DNA from: Bacteroidota bacterium
GTDB taxonomy: Bacteria > Bacteroidota > Bacteroidia > Bacteroidales > CAJPTX01
Reading direction: 5' to 3'
Length of the DNA: 7,682 nt
Assembly: GCA_002748015.1 (NCBI GenBank)
Contig: PDRH01000054.1
Coordinates: 1-7,682 of the forward strand
Shown here: piece by piece, positions 1-5,769 of the stretch
How positions within the stretch are numbered: position 1 is the first letter of the stretch
How the letters are laid out: each line of letters begins with the position of its first letter
Notes under the pieces: generated by a model
Told to the model about the DNA's origin: nothing
Databases searched by the model: none
The model's input: only the letters and a program-made list of their open reading frames with translations
Made by a program: the position numbers and the translations under genes

Positions 1-267
1 TCGCTGGTCAAAGCCCTCAAGACCATGATGGCGACGATGTACTTCCGCGGGGGGCCTAAGCATGTGGTGAAGGCCGAAATATTTTTTGATGCGCAGTGCC
101 GCGTAGATGGCCTGGCGCTGGATACGCCGATTCCGGTTGGTGAGGAGGTTCCTATCAACCGTGTATACTTCCAGCAGCTGTTCCTGCGGGACGGGGTGCA
201 GGAGGGGGCCTCGGGCTACCAGCGAACAAAGCTCGTAGCTACGGTCAATGATCAGATCGGAGAATAA
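1..267 (+). CDS. C-terminal part of an unrecognised protein (5' end outside the window)
   Basis: The frame is open from the first base (tcg ctg gtc) to the TAA at 265-267, giving 88 residues; the Met codons at 25 and 28 are probably internal, so the gene starts upstream of the window. I do not recognise the family. The visible piece has alternating hydrophobic and polar stretches (KAEIFFDAQ, INRVYFQQLFL, TKLVATVND) that suggest beta strands, one Cys, and no membrane segment. It ends 11 bases before the lipoprotein gene on the same strand, so the two are probably co-transcribed. A cell-envelope role is only a guess from that neighbour. That it is coding is supported by the uninterrupted frame and the tight junction with the next gene. 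Confidence 0.7.
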   Translation, partial: SLVKALKTMMATMYFRGGPKHVVKAEIFFDAQCRVDGLALDTPIPVGEEVPINRVYFQQLFLRDGVQEGASGYQRTKLVATVNDQIGE

Positions 268-278
268 GAGAAAGGGAT

Positions 279-1127
279 ATGGAAATGATGAAGATACAGA
301 GAGGTCGGCTAATGGGGTGGTTACTACTCGCCCCGCTGGCCGTGGGCATGCTCGCGAACTCCTGCGATAAGGAGGAAGAGGAGATGCCGATAGAGAATAC
401 CGCCTGGAAGTCGTACGGGCTGGCCGAACGCCCCTGGGCTGAGGCGAAGGGGGCTACGCCGGCCAACGATGCCGTGCCCTTCCCGGAGGAGGTTGATATC
501 AGCTGGGAGGAGTTCCTTAAGGGCACGCTCCCCGGCGGGAAGGAAAGCGAGGGGGTGGCCCTGGTGATGTCGGAGTCGGTGTTCCTGCGGGTGATGCAGG
601 GGCTGACGATGGAGTTCTACTCCGACAATGATGCTAAGGCCATCTTCAACGTGATGATCTACGAGGATTTCTTCGCGAAGAAGAACGGGAAGATGCTGAC
701 GGTGGAGTTCCCCTGCAAGTACTACAAGGAGAACGGGTGGATAGCCGTACGCGACTACAACTACGACGACCTTGGGAATATGCTCTCCCCGAAGTACGCC
801 GAGTTCCTGAAGCTGAACCAGGAGGACTTCGTACTGGTCTTCAAGGCCATAGCTGGGCTGATTGTCATCCAGAGCGAGCTGATCGCGAGCCACTACATGG
901 GTATGCCCTTCGAGTACATGAACGGGAAGTACATCATCTCGCCACGGATAGAGACGAGCGTCATCCTGGCCGACCAGAACAAGACCGACGCAGCGGTAGC
1001 ATACACGATAGGCAAGCTCATGGAGTACGTTCCCTGCTCGAAGGAAAAGGCGGTGCAGATAATGATGCAAATCGGCCTAATGATGCAGAAGGACAGCTAC
1101 TGCCTATACCTAAAAAAGGTGGAGTAG
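279..1127 (+). CDS. Predicted surface-exposed lipoprotein of unknown function
   Basis: This encodes 282 residues. The N-terminus has basic residues (K-I-Q-R-G-R), a hydrophobic stretch at about residues 11-25 and a lipobox-like L-A-N-S-C, placing the acylated Cys at residue 29. Straight after it comes D-K-E-E-E-E, which fits the K-(D/E)2 lipoprotein export signal of Bacteroidetes that sends lipoproteins to the outer face of the outer membrane; surface exposure is inferred from that rule. The remainder is soluble-looking, acidic and rich in aromatic residues, with no second clear membrane segment and no motif I recognise. ATG codons at 279, 285 and 288 are all possible starts. A GAGAAAGGG stretch at 268-276 fits 285 best by spacing, but Bacteroidetes depend little on such sites. 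It lies 11 bases after the upstream partial gene, suggesting one operon. A clear terminator after the stop was not seen. Confidence 0.82.
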   Translation: MEMMKIQRGRLMGWLLLAPLAVGMLANSCDKEEEEMPIENTAWKSYGLAERPWAEAKGATPANDAVPFPEEVDISWEEFLKGTLPGGKESEGVALVMSESVFLRVMQGLTMEFYSDNDAKAIFNVMIYEDFFAKKNGKMLTVEFPCKYYKENGWIAVRDYNYDDLGNMLSPKYAEFLKLNQEDFVLVFKAIAGLIVIQSELIASHYMGMPFEYMNGKYIISPRIETSVILADQNKTDAAVAYTIGKLMEYVPCSKEKAVQIMMQIGLMMQKDSYCLYLKKVE

Positions 1128-1155
1128 GTTAGCGGACTAAGCCGCTTAGAAAGGG

Positions 1156-1183
1156 TTTAATTTGATGGTTTTTCTTACCTTTG
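1156..1183 (+). promoter_or_regulatory. Probable Bacteroidetes-type promoter for the YfiR-like gene
   Basis: TACCTTTG at 1176-1183 matches the Bacteroidetes sigma factor -7 consensus TAnnTTTG exactly. The -33 element is weak: the best candidate is the TTT at 1156-1158, with a slightly short spacing. Transcription would start near 1190, leaving a leader of about 120 bases before the ATG at 1311. The same TACCTTTG core appears upstream of the tRNA gene in this window. Confidence 0.55.
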
Positions 1184-1310
1184 CCGGTGAAAACAGAGAG
1201 TGAGAACTATAATCCATTGATTACCAGTGGGTGCGCCTGCTGGAAAAAGGAGGTAGTAAAAAGCTAGATTGCAGAGTACACACCGCGTTGCATCTACACA
1301 TTCTATGATT

Positions 1311-1817
1311 ATGAGAAAGATTACGATAGTTCTAAGCATTGTTCTACTGAGTTCGCTGGGCGCGAAGGCTCAGAATGCGAAGCTCCAGTCGGCCTTTATC
1401 TACCAGTTCACAAAGCTGATAGAGTGGTGTCCAGCGGGCAAATCGGGGGACTTCAAGATCGGGGTGCTTGGCTCTGGTAGCGCCGTGGGCAAGGAGCTAG
1501 ACCGGCTTCACGGGCGGAATGTAGGTAGCCAGACTATCAAGATAGTTAGCTTCCCCAGCCCGGGTAGCGTAGCCAAATGCAACATCCTCTACGTTCCGTC
1601 GAGCTATGCCAGCAAATTGGGTAGCCTGAAGAGCAAGCTGAGCGGTGGGTGCGCCCTAGTCGTTTGCGATAAGGTGGGGAGCTATGGCAGGGGGGCAGAC
1701 ATCAGCTTCGATGCGAGCGGCGGCCGCCTGAGCTTCGAGGTGAACAAGACCTCGATGAAGGGCAAGGGGATGAAGGTTAGCAACAAGCTAGTCAACCTTG
1801 CGAAGAGGTCGATGTAG
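1311..1817 (+). CDS. YfiR-like (DUF4154) secreted protein
   Basis: From the ATG at 1311 this gives 168 residues. The start is chosen because it places a textbook signal peptide at the N-terminus (MRKITIVLSI, hydrophobic core, then A-K-A-Q with cleavage near residue 20). An in-frame ATG at 1305 adds two residues; a TTG at 1269 would add an awkward 14-residue polar extension. The body follows the DUF4154/YfiR pattern: an F-x-Y-Q-F-T-K-x-I-E-W segment at about 29-39, G-D-F-K-I-G-V-L-G at 46-54, a strand with C-N-I-L-Y-V at about 90-95, A-L-V-V-C-D at 115-120, and a final S-F-E-V-N strand followed by a K/L-rich helix. Cysteines are at 40, 90, 114 and 119. In Pseudomonas, YfiR is a periplasmic inhibitor of the diguanylate cyclase YfiN. 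No YfiN-like partner is visible here, so cyclic-di-GMP control should not be assumed. The gene has its own promoter and terminator and appears monocistronic. Confidence 0.85.
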   Translation: MRKITIVLSIVLLSSLGAKAQNAKLQSAFIYQFTKLIEWCPAGKSGDFKIGVLGSGSAVGKELDRLHGRNVGSQTIKIVSFPSPGSVAKCNILYVPSSYASKLGSLKSKLSGGCALVVCDKVGSYGRGADISFDASGGRLSFEVNKTSMKGKGMKVSNKLVNLAKRSM

Positions 1818-1839
1818 CTCGAGAATAGCATAAGATGCT

Positions 1840-1875
1840 ACGGCGCACAGCCCCCAGGTTGTGCGCCGTTTTTTT
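1840..1875 (+). terminator. Intrinsic terminator after the YfiR-like gene
   Basis: ACGGCGCACA (1840-1849) pairs perfectly with TGTGCGCCGT (1860-1869) around a 10-base loop, and seven T follow (1869-1875). The hairpin begins 22 bases after the stop codon and separates this gene from the tRNA unit. Confidence 0.92.
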
Positions 1876-1885
1876 ACGCCCATTG

Positions 1886-1915
1886 TTGCTAATTCGGGAA
1901 AAGCTGCTACCTTTG
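1886..1915 (+). promoter_or_regulatory. Bacteroidetes-type promoter for tRNA-Pro
   Basis: A -33-like TTG at 1886-1888 is separated by 19 bases from TACCTTTG at 1908-1915, which matches the -7 consensus TAnnTTTG. The predicted transcription start near 1922 leaves a 5' leader of about 44 bases before the mature tRNA, to be removed by RNase P. It lies just after the preceding terminator, as expected for an independent unit. Confidence 0.7.
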
Positions 1916-1965
1916 CGGTCGATTTGAGGCGGGTGCCATTGTTCACCTTTGGACACCAGCCATTG

Positions 1966-2040
1966 CGGGGTGTAGCTCAGTCCGGTTAGAGTACACGTCT
2001 GGGGGGCGTGGGGTCGCTAGTTCGAATCTAGTCACCCCGA
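1966..2040 (+). tRNA. tRNA-Pro (anticodon GGG)
   Basis: The sequence folds as a full cloverleaf. The acceptor stem is CGGGGTG (1966-1972) with CACCCCG (2033-2039) and discriminator A at 2040. The D stem is GCTC/GAGT (1975-1978, 1989-1992). The anticodon stem is CACGT/GCGTG (1994-1998, 2006-2010), with a final T-G wobble pair. The anticodon loop CTGGGGG carries GGG at 2001-2003. The T arm has loop TTCGAAT (2021-2027). The C1-G72 start and G37 after the anticodon are typical of bacterial tRNA-Pro. It would read CCC and CCU codons. The 3' CCA is not encoded (CAA follows), so it must be added by nucleotidyltransferase. Confidence 0.96.
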
Positions 2041-2048
2041 CAAATCAG

Positions 2049-2076
2049 AAGGATGGCCAGTGGCCATCCTTTTTTT
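2049..2076 (+). terminator. Intrinsic terminator of the tRNA-Pro unit
   Basis: AAGGATGGCC (2049-2058) and GGCCATCCTT (2062-2071) form a 10-bp perfect stem with a 3-base loop, followed by a T run reaching 2076. It starts 8 bases after the tRNA end, so the transcript is probably a single tRNA. Confidence 0.93.
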
Positions 2077-2085
2077 GTGCTTGCG

Positions 2086-2192
2086 AAGTAGGCCCCCAAT
2101 TCGGCCTATCGCTACTCGCCATTCTAGGCATGCGGCGAGCCGCTATGCCTACGGGCTGCTTGCTGATAAAACGAATTGGTGTAAGCCTACTT
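2086..2192. repeat. Nested inverted repeats in the tRNA-priA convergent gap
   Basis: Outer arms: AAGTAGGC (2086-2093) pairs with GCCTACTT (2185-2192), and CCAATTCG (2096-2103) pairs with CGAATTGG (2172-2179), with a small asymmetric internal loop between the two blocks. Inner hairpin: TAGGCAT-GCGGC (2125-2136) pairs with GCCGC-(T)-ATGCCTA (2139-2151), leaving one bulged T. The word TAGGC/GCCTA recurs five times. The stretch 2077-2247 has no convincing gene. It could be a mobile-element remnant, a structured RNA, or a transcription barrier between convergent genes; the sequence alone does not decide. Confidence 0.6.
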
Positions 2193-2198
2193 ACCACC
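2168..2198 (-). terminator. Possible weak terminator of priA
   Basis: Read on the minus strand, GGTGGTAAG, loop TAGG and CTTACACC form an 8-bp stem with one bulged G (plus-strand 2178-2198). After six bases comes a short T4 tract (2168-2171). It lies about 50 bases past the priA stop. The bulge and the distance to the short T tract make it weak, and the same bases can pair in the larger inverted repeat. Confidence 0.3.
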
Positions 2199-2247
2199 TG
2201 ATTCCGGACGGGGGAAGAAGGTCCGCACAAAGGGCGATGCGCGCTGC

Positions 2248-4725
2248 CTAAGGGTCTACGTTGATAAGAACACGTACCCCCTTGGTCGCTTCGTTGCCCC
2301 TGAGCAGCTGAACGCTCTCGTAGATAATACGCTTCGTCTCCTGCAAATTCTGCTGCGGGTGGATTTTCACGAGCAGCTGCATGATGTGCCGCTGGGCTAT
2401 CCAGGCTACAGGAGGGGCCTGTGGTCCAAGTACTGCATCACCGAGGACACCGACAAGCCACTGGGCCAGGAGGCCGGCCGCTTCGTCCACCCGGGGCTTC
2501 TCCCTATGCATGAGACGTAGCTGCACAAGGCGTACAAGGGGGGGGTAAAAGTTTTCCTCTCGCTCCGCTAGGGTATGCGAATAGAATGCGCCGTAGTCGT
2601 TCTGCTGCACCCAGCTGAAGAGAGGGAGTTCAGGCTGACGTGTCTGGATAAGCACACGGCCTGGCTTATCCGTTCGGCCAGCACGTCCGGATACCTGAGC
2701 CATCAGCTGGAAGGCGCGTTCATAGGCACGGAAGTCCGACTGGCGTAGAAGGCCGTCCGCATCGAGTATCCCAACGAGGCGAACATTGCTGAAGTCGAGC
2801 CCCTTGGTGAGCATCTGCGTACCGACGAGCACGTCCAGCTGGCCTGCTGAGAAGTCCTCAATTATACGGCTCGCACCGTGGCGTGTGCGGGTGGTATCAA
2901 GGTCGAGGCGACCAAGCCTAACCTCCGGGAAGAAGGATAGGAGCTCCTCCTCAACGCGCTGGGTACCCAAGCCCTTCCAGCGTAGCGCAACTGATCCACA
3001 GGCCAGACAGGCCTTCGGCACCTCCTCCTGGTAGGAGCAGTAATGGCAGTGCATCGCGCGGTCTGCCTTGTGGTAGGTAAGGCTAACATCGCAGTTGGGG
3101 CACTGGGCCACCCAGCCGCAGTCTGGACACTCTACATAGGGGGAAAAGCCCCTACGATTCTGGAAGAGGATAACCTGGCCCGCAGCGGCTAGCGTTTCGC
3201 CTATAGCCTGCACCATCTGCTCCGAGAAATGCGCCTGCATTCTCCCCTGCTGGGCAGCCAAGCGGAGGTCTACCAGCTCAACGTGGGGCAGGCTGGCCGC
3301 CCCATAACGCTCCGCCAGCAAGGCGTAGCCGTACTTCCCCCGCTGCACATTTGTATAGGTTTCTATGCTGGGGGTCGCTGTTCCCAGCAACACCTTGGCC
3401 TTCGAGAGGGAAGCTAGCACGACGGCGGCATCCCGCGCACTGTACCTGGGAGCGGGAGAGCTCTGCTTAAAGGAGGAATCATGCTCCTCGTCCACAATGA
3501 TGAGGCCAAGGTCGGAGAACGGTAGGAAGATGGCCGATCGAGCCCCGACAATAAGGTCATAGACCACCCCCGAACGTCTGTCGCTCCCATGGAGGATGGC
3601 CTCGTATAGCTCCATGCGGTAGCGGTCGGGCTGGCGTGAGTGGTACACCCCGACCCTCGCTCCGAAGACTCGCTGCATGCGGTTGATAATCTGGGCAGTG
3701 AGGGCTATCTCTGGGAGGATGTAGAGTACCTGCTGGCCTGCCGCGAGGGTCTCGGCAATGAGGTGCATGTAGACCTCCGTCTTTCCGCTCCCCGTTAGTC
3801 CATGAAGGAGTGCCACGTCCTGCTTCGCAAAGGAGTCCTTCAGCCGCTGGTAGGCCTCTTGCTGGGCATGAGAAAGGGTTTTACGGTTCTCCGATGCCAT
3901 TAGGGAATCGTCCAGCGCAGAGATCTCACGTTCCTCCTGACGGAGTAGGCCCTTCTTGAGCAGAGCGCGTAGGCTTGCATCCTTAGCCTCCGCCCTTGCC
4001 AAAAGGATACGCCGGGCAATGGGTGCAGAGAGTGGCAAGCCCTCCTCCTGAAGGATGCGGACAAAGGCCAGGAGGAGCTTCTGCTGGCTAGCAGCCCGAC
4101 CAAGCTCATCAAGGGTTGCACCGAGTGCGTCCATGGTAGCAGTAGCCTGCGTAAGGTAAATATACGCCTCACGGCGGGGCTTGATGGTACGAGCCATACG
4201 CTCCTCCACCTGCAGTACCCCCAGGCGCAGCAGCCCATTCAGCGCCCGACCTGCCGCGGCATTCCCAGCTCGAAGAACGTCCTCAACCTTCACCTGCTTC
4301 TGTCGCCCAAGCTGGGCAAGCATTTCCTGCTGGGCTGGCGAAAGAAGCGGAACACCCTCTAGAGAAACATCCGGTGCAAGCCGCAAAAGGGACTCCTGCT
4401 CCAGCTTCATACCAGCCGGCAGGGCGGCCAGCATCACCTCGCCCGGCGAGCACATGTAGTATTGGGCCATCCACTGCCAGAAACAAAGCTGAAGGGGCGT
4501 AACGGAAGGCTCTTCCTCGATAATATCCACCAGCTCCCTCAGGTTGTGCACGCTCGGTGCATCATCATGCAGACGTAATACCACCCCCATCAGCAGACGC
4601 TTCTTCCCGAAAGGTAGAACCACCCTCTGCCCCACCCTAAGCATGGATTCCAACTCCTCGGGGATGGCGTAGGTATAAGCCCGGGGAAGGGGCACGGGGA
4701 CTATAACATCTGCGTAGGTGGGCAT
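2248..4725 (-). CDS. priA: PriA, primosomal replication-restart helicase (N')
   Basis: This encodes 825 residues from ATG at 4725 to TAG at 2248. PriA is a 3'-5' DNA helicase that recognises stalled or repaired replication forks and loads the primosome. The order is as expected: an N-terminal 3'-end-binding domain (about 1-105, starting YADVIVPVPL), a winged-helix region, then the superfamily 2 helicase. Visible motifs are Walker A GLTGSGKT (309-316), DEEH (412-415) and GTATPS (448-453). The zinc-binding insert has all eight cysteines (533, 536, 542, 545, 560, 563, 573, 576). The late helicase motifs are GTQMLTKG with D-F around 635-645 and QVSGRAGR (677-684), followed by the C-terminal domain. 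It is somewhat longer than the E. coli protein (about 730), as in other Bacteroidetes. All key residues are present. The start lies 5 bases after the stop of the upstream cell-wall enzyme gene, so the two are probably co-transcribed and perhaps translationally coupled. Confidence 0.98.
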   Translation of the reverse strand: MPTYADVIVPVPLPRAYTYAIPEELESMLRVGQRVVLPFGKKRLLMGVVLRLHDDAPSVHNLRELVDIIEEEPSVTPLQLCFWQWMAQYYMCSPGEVMLAALPAGMKLEQESLLRLAPDVSLEGVPLLSPAQQEMLAQLGRQKQVKVEDVLRAGNAAAGRALNGLLRLGVLQVEERMARTIKPRREAYIYLTQATATMDALGATLDELGRAASQQKLLLAFVRILQEEGLPLSAPIARRILLARAEAKDASLRALLKKGLLRQEEREISALDDSLMASENRKTLSHAQQEAYQRLKDSFAKQDVALLHGLTGSGKTEVYMHLIAETLAAGQQVLYILPEIALTAQIINRMQRVFGARVGVYHSRQPDRYRMELYEAILHGSDRRSGVVYDLIVGARSAIFLPFSDLGLIIVDEEHDSSFKQSSPAPRYSARDAAVVLASLSKAKVLLGTATPSIETYTNVQRGKYGYALLAERYGAASLPHVELVDLRLAAQQGRMQAHFSEQMVQAIGETLAAAGQVILFQNRRGFSPYVECPDCGWVAQCPNCDVSLTYHKADRAMHCHYCSYQEEVPKACLACGSVALRWKGLGTQRVEEELLSFFPEVRLGRLDLDTTRTRHGASRIIEDFSAGQLDVLVGTQMLTKGLDFSNVRLVGILDADGLLRQSDFRAYERAFQLMAQVSGRAGRTDKPGRVLIQTRQPELPLFSWVQQNDYGAFYSHTLAEREENFYPPLVRLVQLRLMHREKPRVDEAAGLLAQWLVGVLGDAVLGPQAPPVAWIAQRHIMQLLVKIHPQQNLQETKRIIYESVQLLRGNEATKGVRVLINVDP

Positions 4726-4730
4726 GTAGA

Positions 4731-5759
4731 CTAGTTTACGTGGTTACGCACCGCCTCATATAGCGCATTCATCATACGCCCACGGAGACGCAGGGTGTTG
4801 ATGGTAAGGTTAGTCGCATCCGGATAGGTCCGGTTGGACAGCAGAACGAAGATAAAATGCTCCTTGGGGTCAACCCACATTATCGTGCCGGTAAAGCCTA
4901 TATGCCCGTAGCTAGCCAGGGAGAGGGAATCGCCCACGTAGGAGCGCTGCCGATGGGCGGGATTGGGCTTATCGAAACCATAACCACGGTAACCGTCGGC
5001 GGGGTCAGCAGGGGCGGCCGTGAACAGGTCTACCGTCTCGGGCGCAAAGACCTCCACCCCCCCGTAGCTGCCGCGGCGCGCCAGCATCTCGGCGTAGATA
5101 GCCACATTATGCGCCGTGGAGAATAGACCGGCATGCCCGGCAACACCGCCCAGCATGGCTGCGGTACGGTCATTGACGAAGCCCTGCAACACCTCACGGC
5201 GAAAGAAGATATCATGCTCGCTGGGGGCACAATGGGTAGCCAAGCCCACCTTCCACGGTGCATAGAGGGTTCGATGCATACGCAGGGGCGCAAAGAGGGT
5301 CTCATGGGCGAGCTGATCGAGCGAGGCGCCTAGAGCGCGCTCTGCAACCGACTGGAGGAGTATAAAGCTCCAGTCGCTATATCGATACGCCCCCCGTTCA
5401 CCGAGATTGGCGTTGACAATGATGGAGCGCACCGTATCCTCCATACCGTCCCGTTGCCACATATGCGGGGAGATAGGGTGTGAAAAGCCTGGGGACTTCT
5501 GAAGGGCATAAAAACCAGGAGCTAGAATAACATTCTTATTCATGTAGGCCCCCCCACCCATAGGGATGACGTAACCGTACTTCCGGCCATAACGGGTTAG
5601 GCGAGATGTGGGCCAGAGGTTTCTAAGCGCCCGTTGGTAGAAGGGGTACCAGGGCTTTAGGCCGGCTCGGTGGCGCAATAGGTCCTCTAGCACTAGCCCC
5701 CCGACAGGCCTATCCACTAACTGGGGAACATGCGTAGCTACAGAGTCCTGTAGGGCGAC
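4731..5759 (-). CDS. Beta-lactamase-like serine hydrolase part of the GH3 fusion (-1 frame)
   Basis: This is the continuation, in the -1 frame, of the GH3 gene described next. From the G at 5759 it reads 342 residues, beginning V-A-L-Q-D-S-V, to TAG at 4731. The GTG at 5717 is not a convincing start: it lies inside the conserved domain and has no visible initiation signals. It holds most of a class C beta-lactamase/serine hydrolase domain (PF00144 type): an LLRHRAGL segment shortly after the junction, Y-S-D (the YxN-equivalent, 127-129), GGVAGHAGLFST, and GHIGFTGT (H-I-G in place of KTG, about 285-287). The nucleophile motif SxxK is in the other frame, so this piece alone cannot be active. 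Family members fused to GH3 are thought to act on cell-wall muropeptides or related substrates; the actual substrate is unknown. It ends 5 bases before priA. Confidence 0.88.
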   Translation of the reverse strand, partial: VALQDSVATHVPQLVDRPVGGLVLEDLLRHRAGLKPWYPFYQRALRNLWPTSRLTRYGRKYGYVIPMGGGAYMNKNVILAPGFYALQKSPGFSHPISPHMWQRDGMEDTVRSIIVNANLGERGAYRYSDWSFILLQSVAERALGASLDQLAHETLFAPLRMHRTLYAPWKVGLATHCAPSEHDIFFRREVLQGFVNDRTAAMLGGVAGHAGLFSTAHNVAIYAEMLARRGSYGGVEVFAPETVDLFTAAPADPADGYRGYGFDKPNPAHRQRSYVGDSLSLASYGHIGFTGTIMWVDPKEHFIFVLLSNRTYPDATNLTINTLRLRGRMMNALYEAVRNHVN

Positions 5760-5769
5760 TTTTTTTTTT
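5738..5769 (-). promoter_or_regulatory. Candidate -1 frameshift signal: A10 tract, spacer and hairpin
   Basis: On the minus strand the zero frame reads GAA AAA AAA AAG TCG across ten A (5769-5760). It therefore contains the heptamer A_AAA_AAG in phase, the same slippery sequence as E. coli dnaX. After a 5-base spacer (TCGCC) comes a perfect hairpin, CTACAG-GACT-CTGTAG (5753-5738). The zero-frame TAG (5740-5738) is the end of its 3' arm. A -1 slip gives E-K-K-K-V-A-L-Q and continues the hydrolase domain without gap or extra residues. No upstream Shine-Dalgarno-like stimulator was seen. The same tract could be a homopolymer sequencing error, a phase-variable repeat or a transcriptional slippage site. 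Confidence 0.5.

Noticed and set aside
324..1070. Long open frame on the minus strand (248 codons) opposite the lipoprotein gene
   Set aside because: It mirrors the GC-rich lipoprotein gene, lacks recognisable domains or signals, and is rich in His, Arg and Val as antisense shadows often are. The plus-strand gene has a signal peptide, a lipobox and a plausible operon junction.
737..1132. Overlapping plus-strand frame of 131 codons within the lipoprotein gene
   Set aside because: It has an Arg/Asp/His-rich composition and no domain, so it is a shadow of the real frame.
1131..1149. Small hairpins (AGCGG/CCGCT or CTAAG/CTTAG) after the lipoprotein gene
   Set aside because: The stems are only 5 bp and mutually exclusive, with no directly following T run, so they were not called as a terminator.
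1208..1213. TATAAT, a perfect sigma70 -10 hexamer
   Set aside because: There is no matching -35 element at the right distance, and the window otherwise shows Bacteroidetes-type promoters.
2020..2060. tRNA 3' end as an integration (att) site
   Set aside because: No integrase gene and no repeat of the tRNA 3' end was seen in the window; a strong terminator directly follows the tRNA.
2045..2251. Short open frames on both strands across the tRNA terminator and inverted repeats
   Set aside because: They run through a terminator hairpin and palindromic DNA, start without signals, and one overlaps the priA stop; none resembles a protein.
4731..5717. Independent serine hydrolase gene starting at the GTG at 5717
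   Set aside because: The GTG lies within the conserved domain, the SxxK motif would be missing, and the frame continues upstream exactly to the A10 tract where the GH3 frame joins it.
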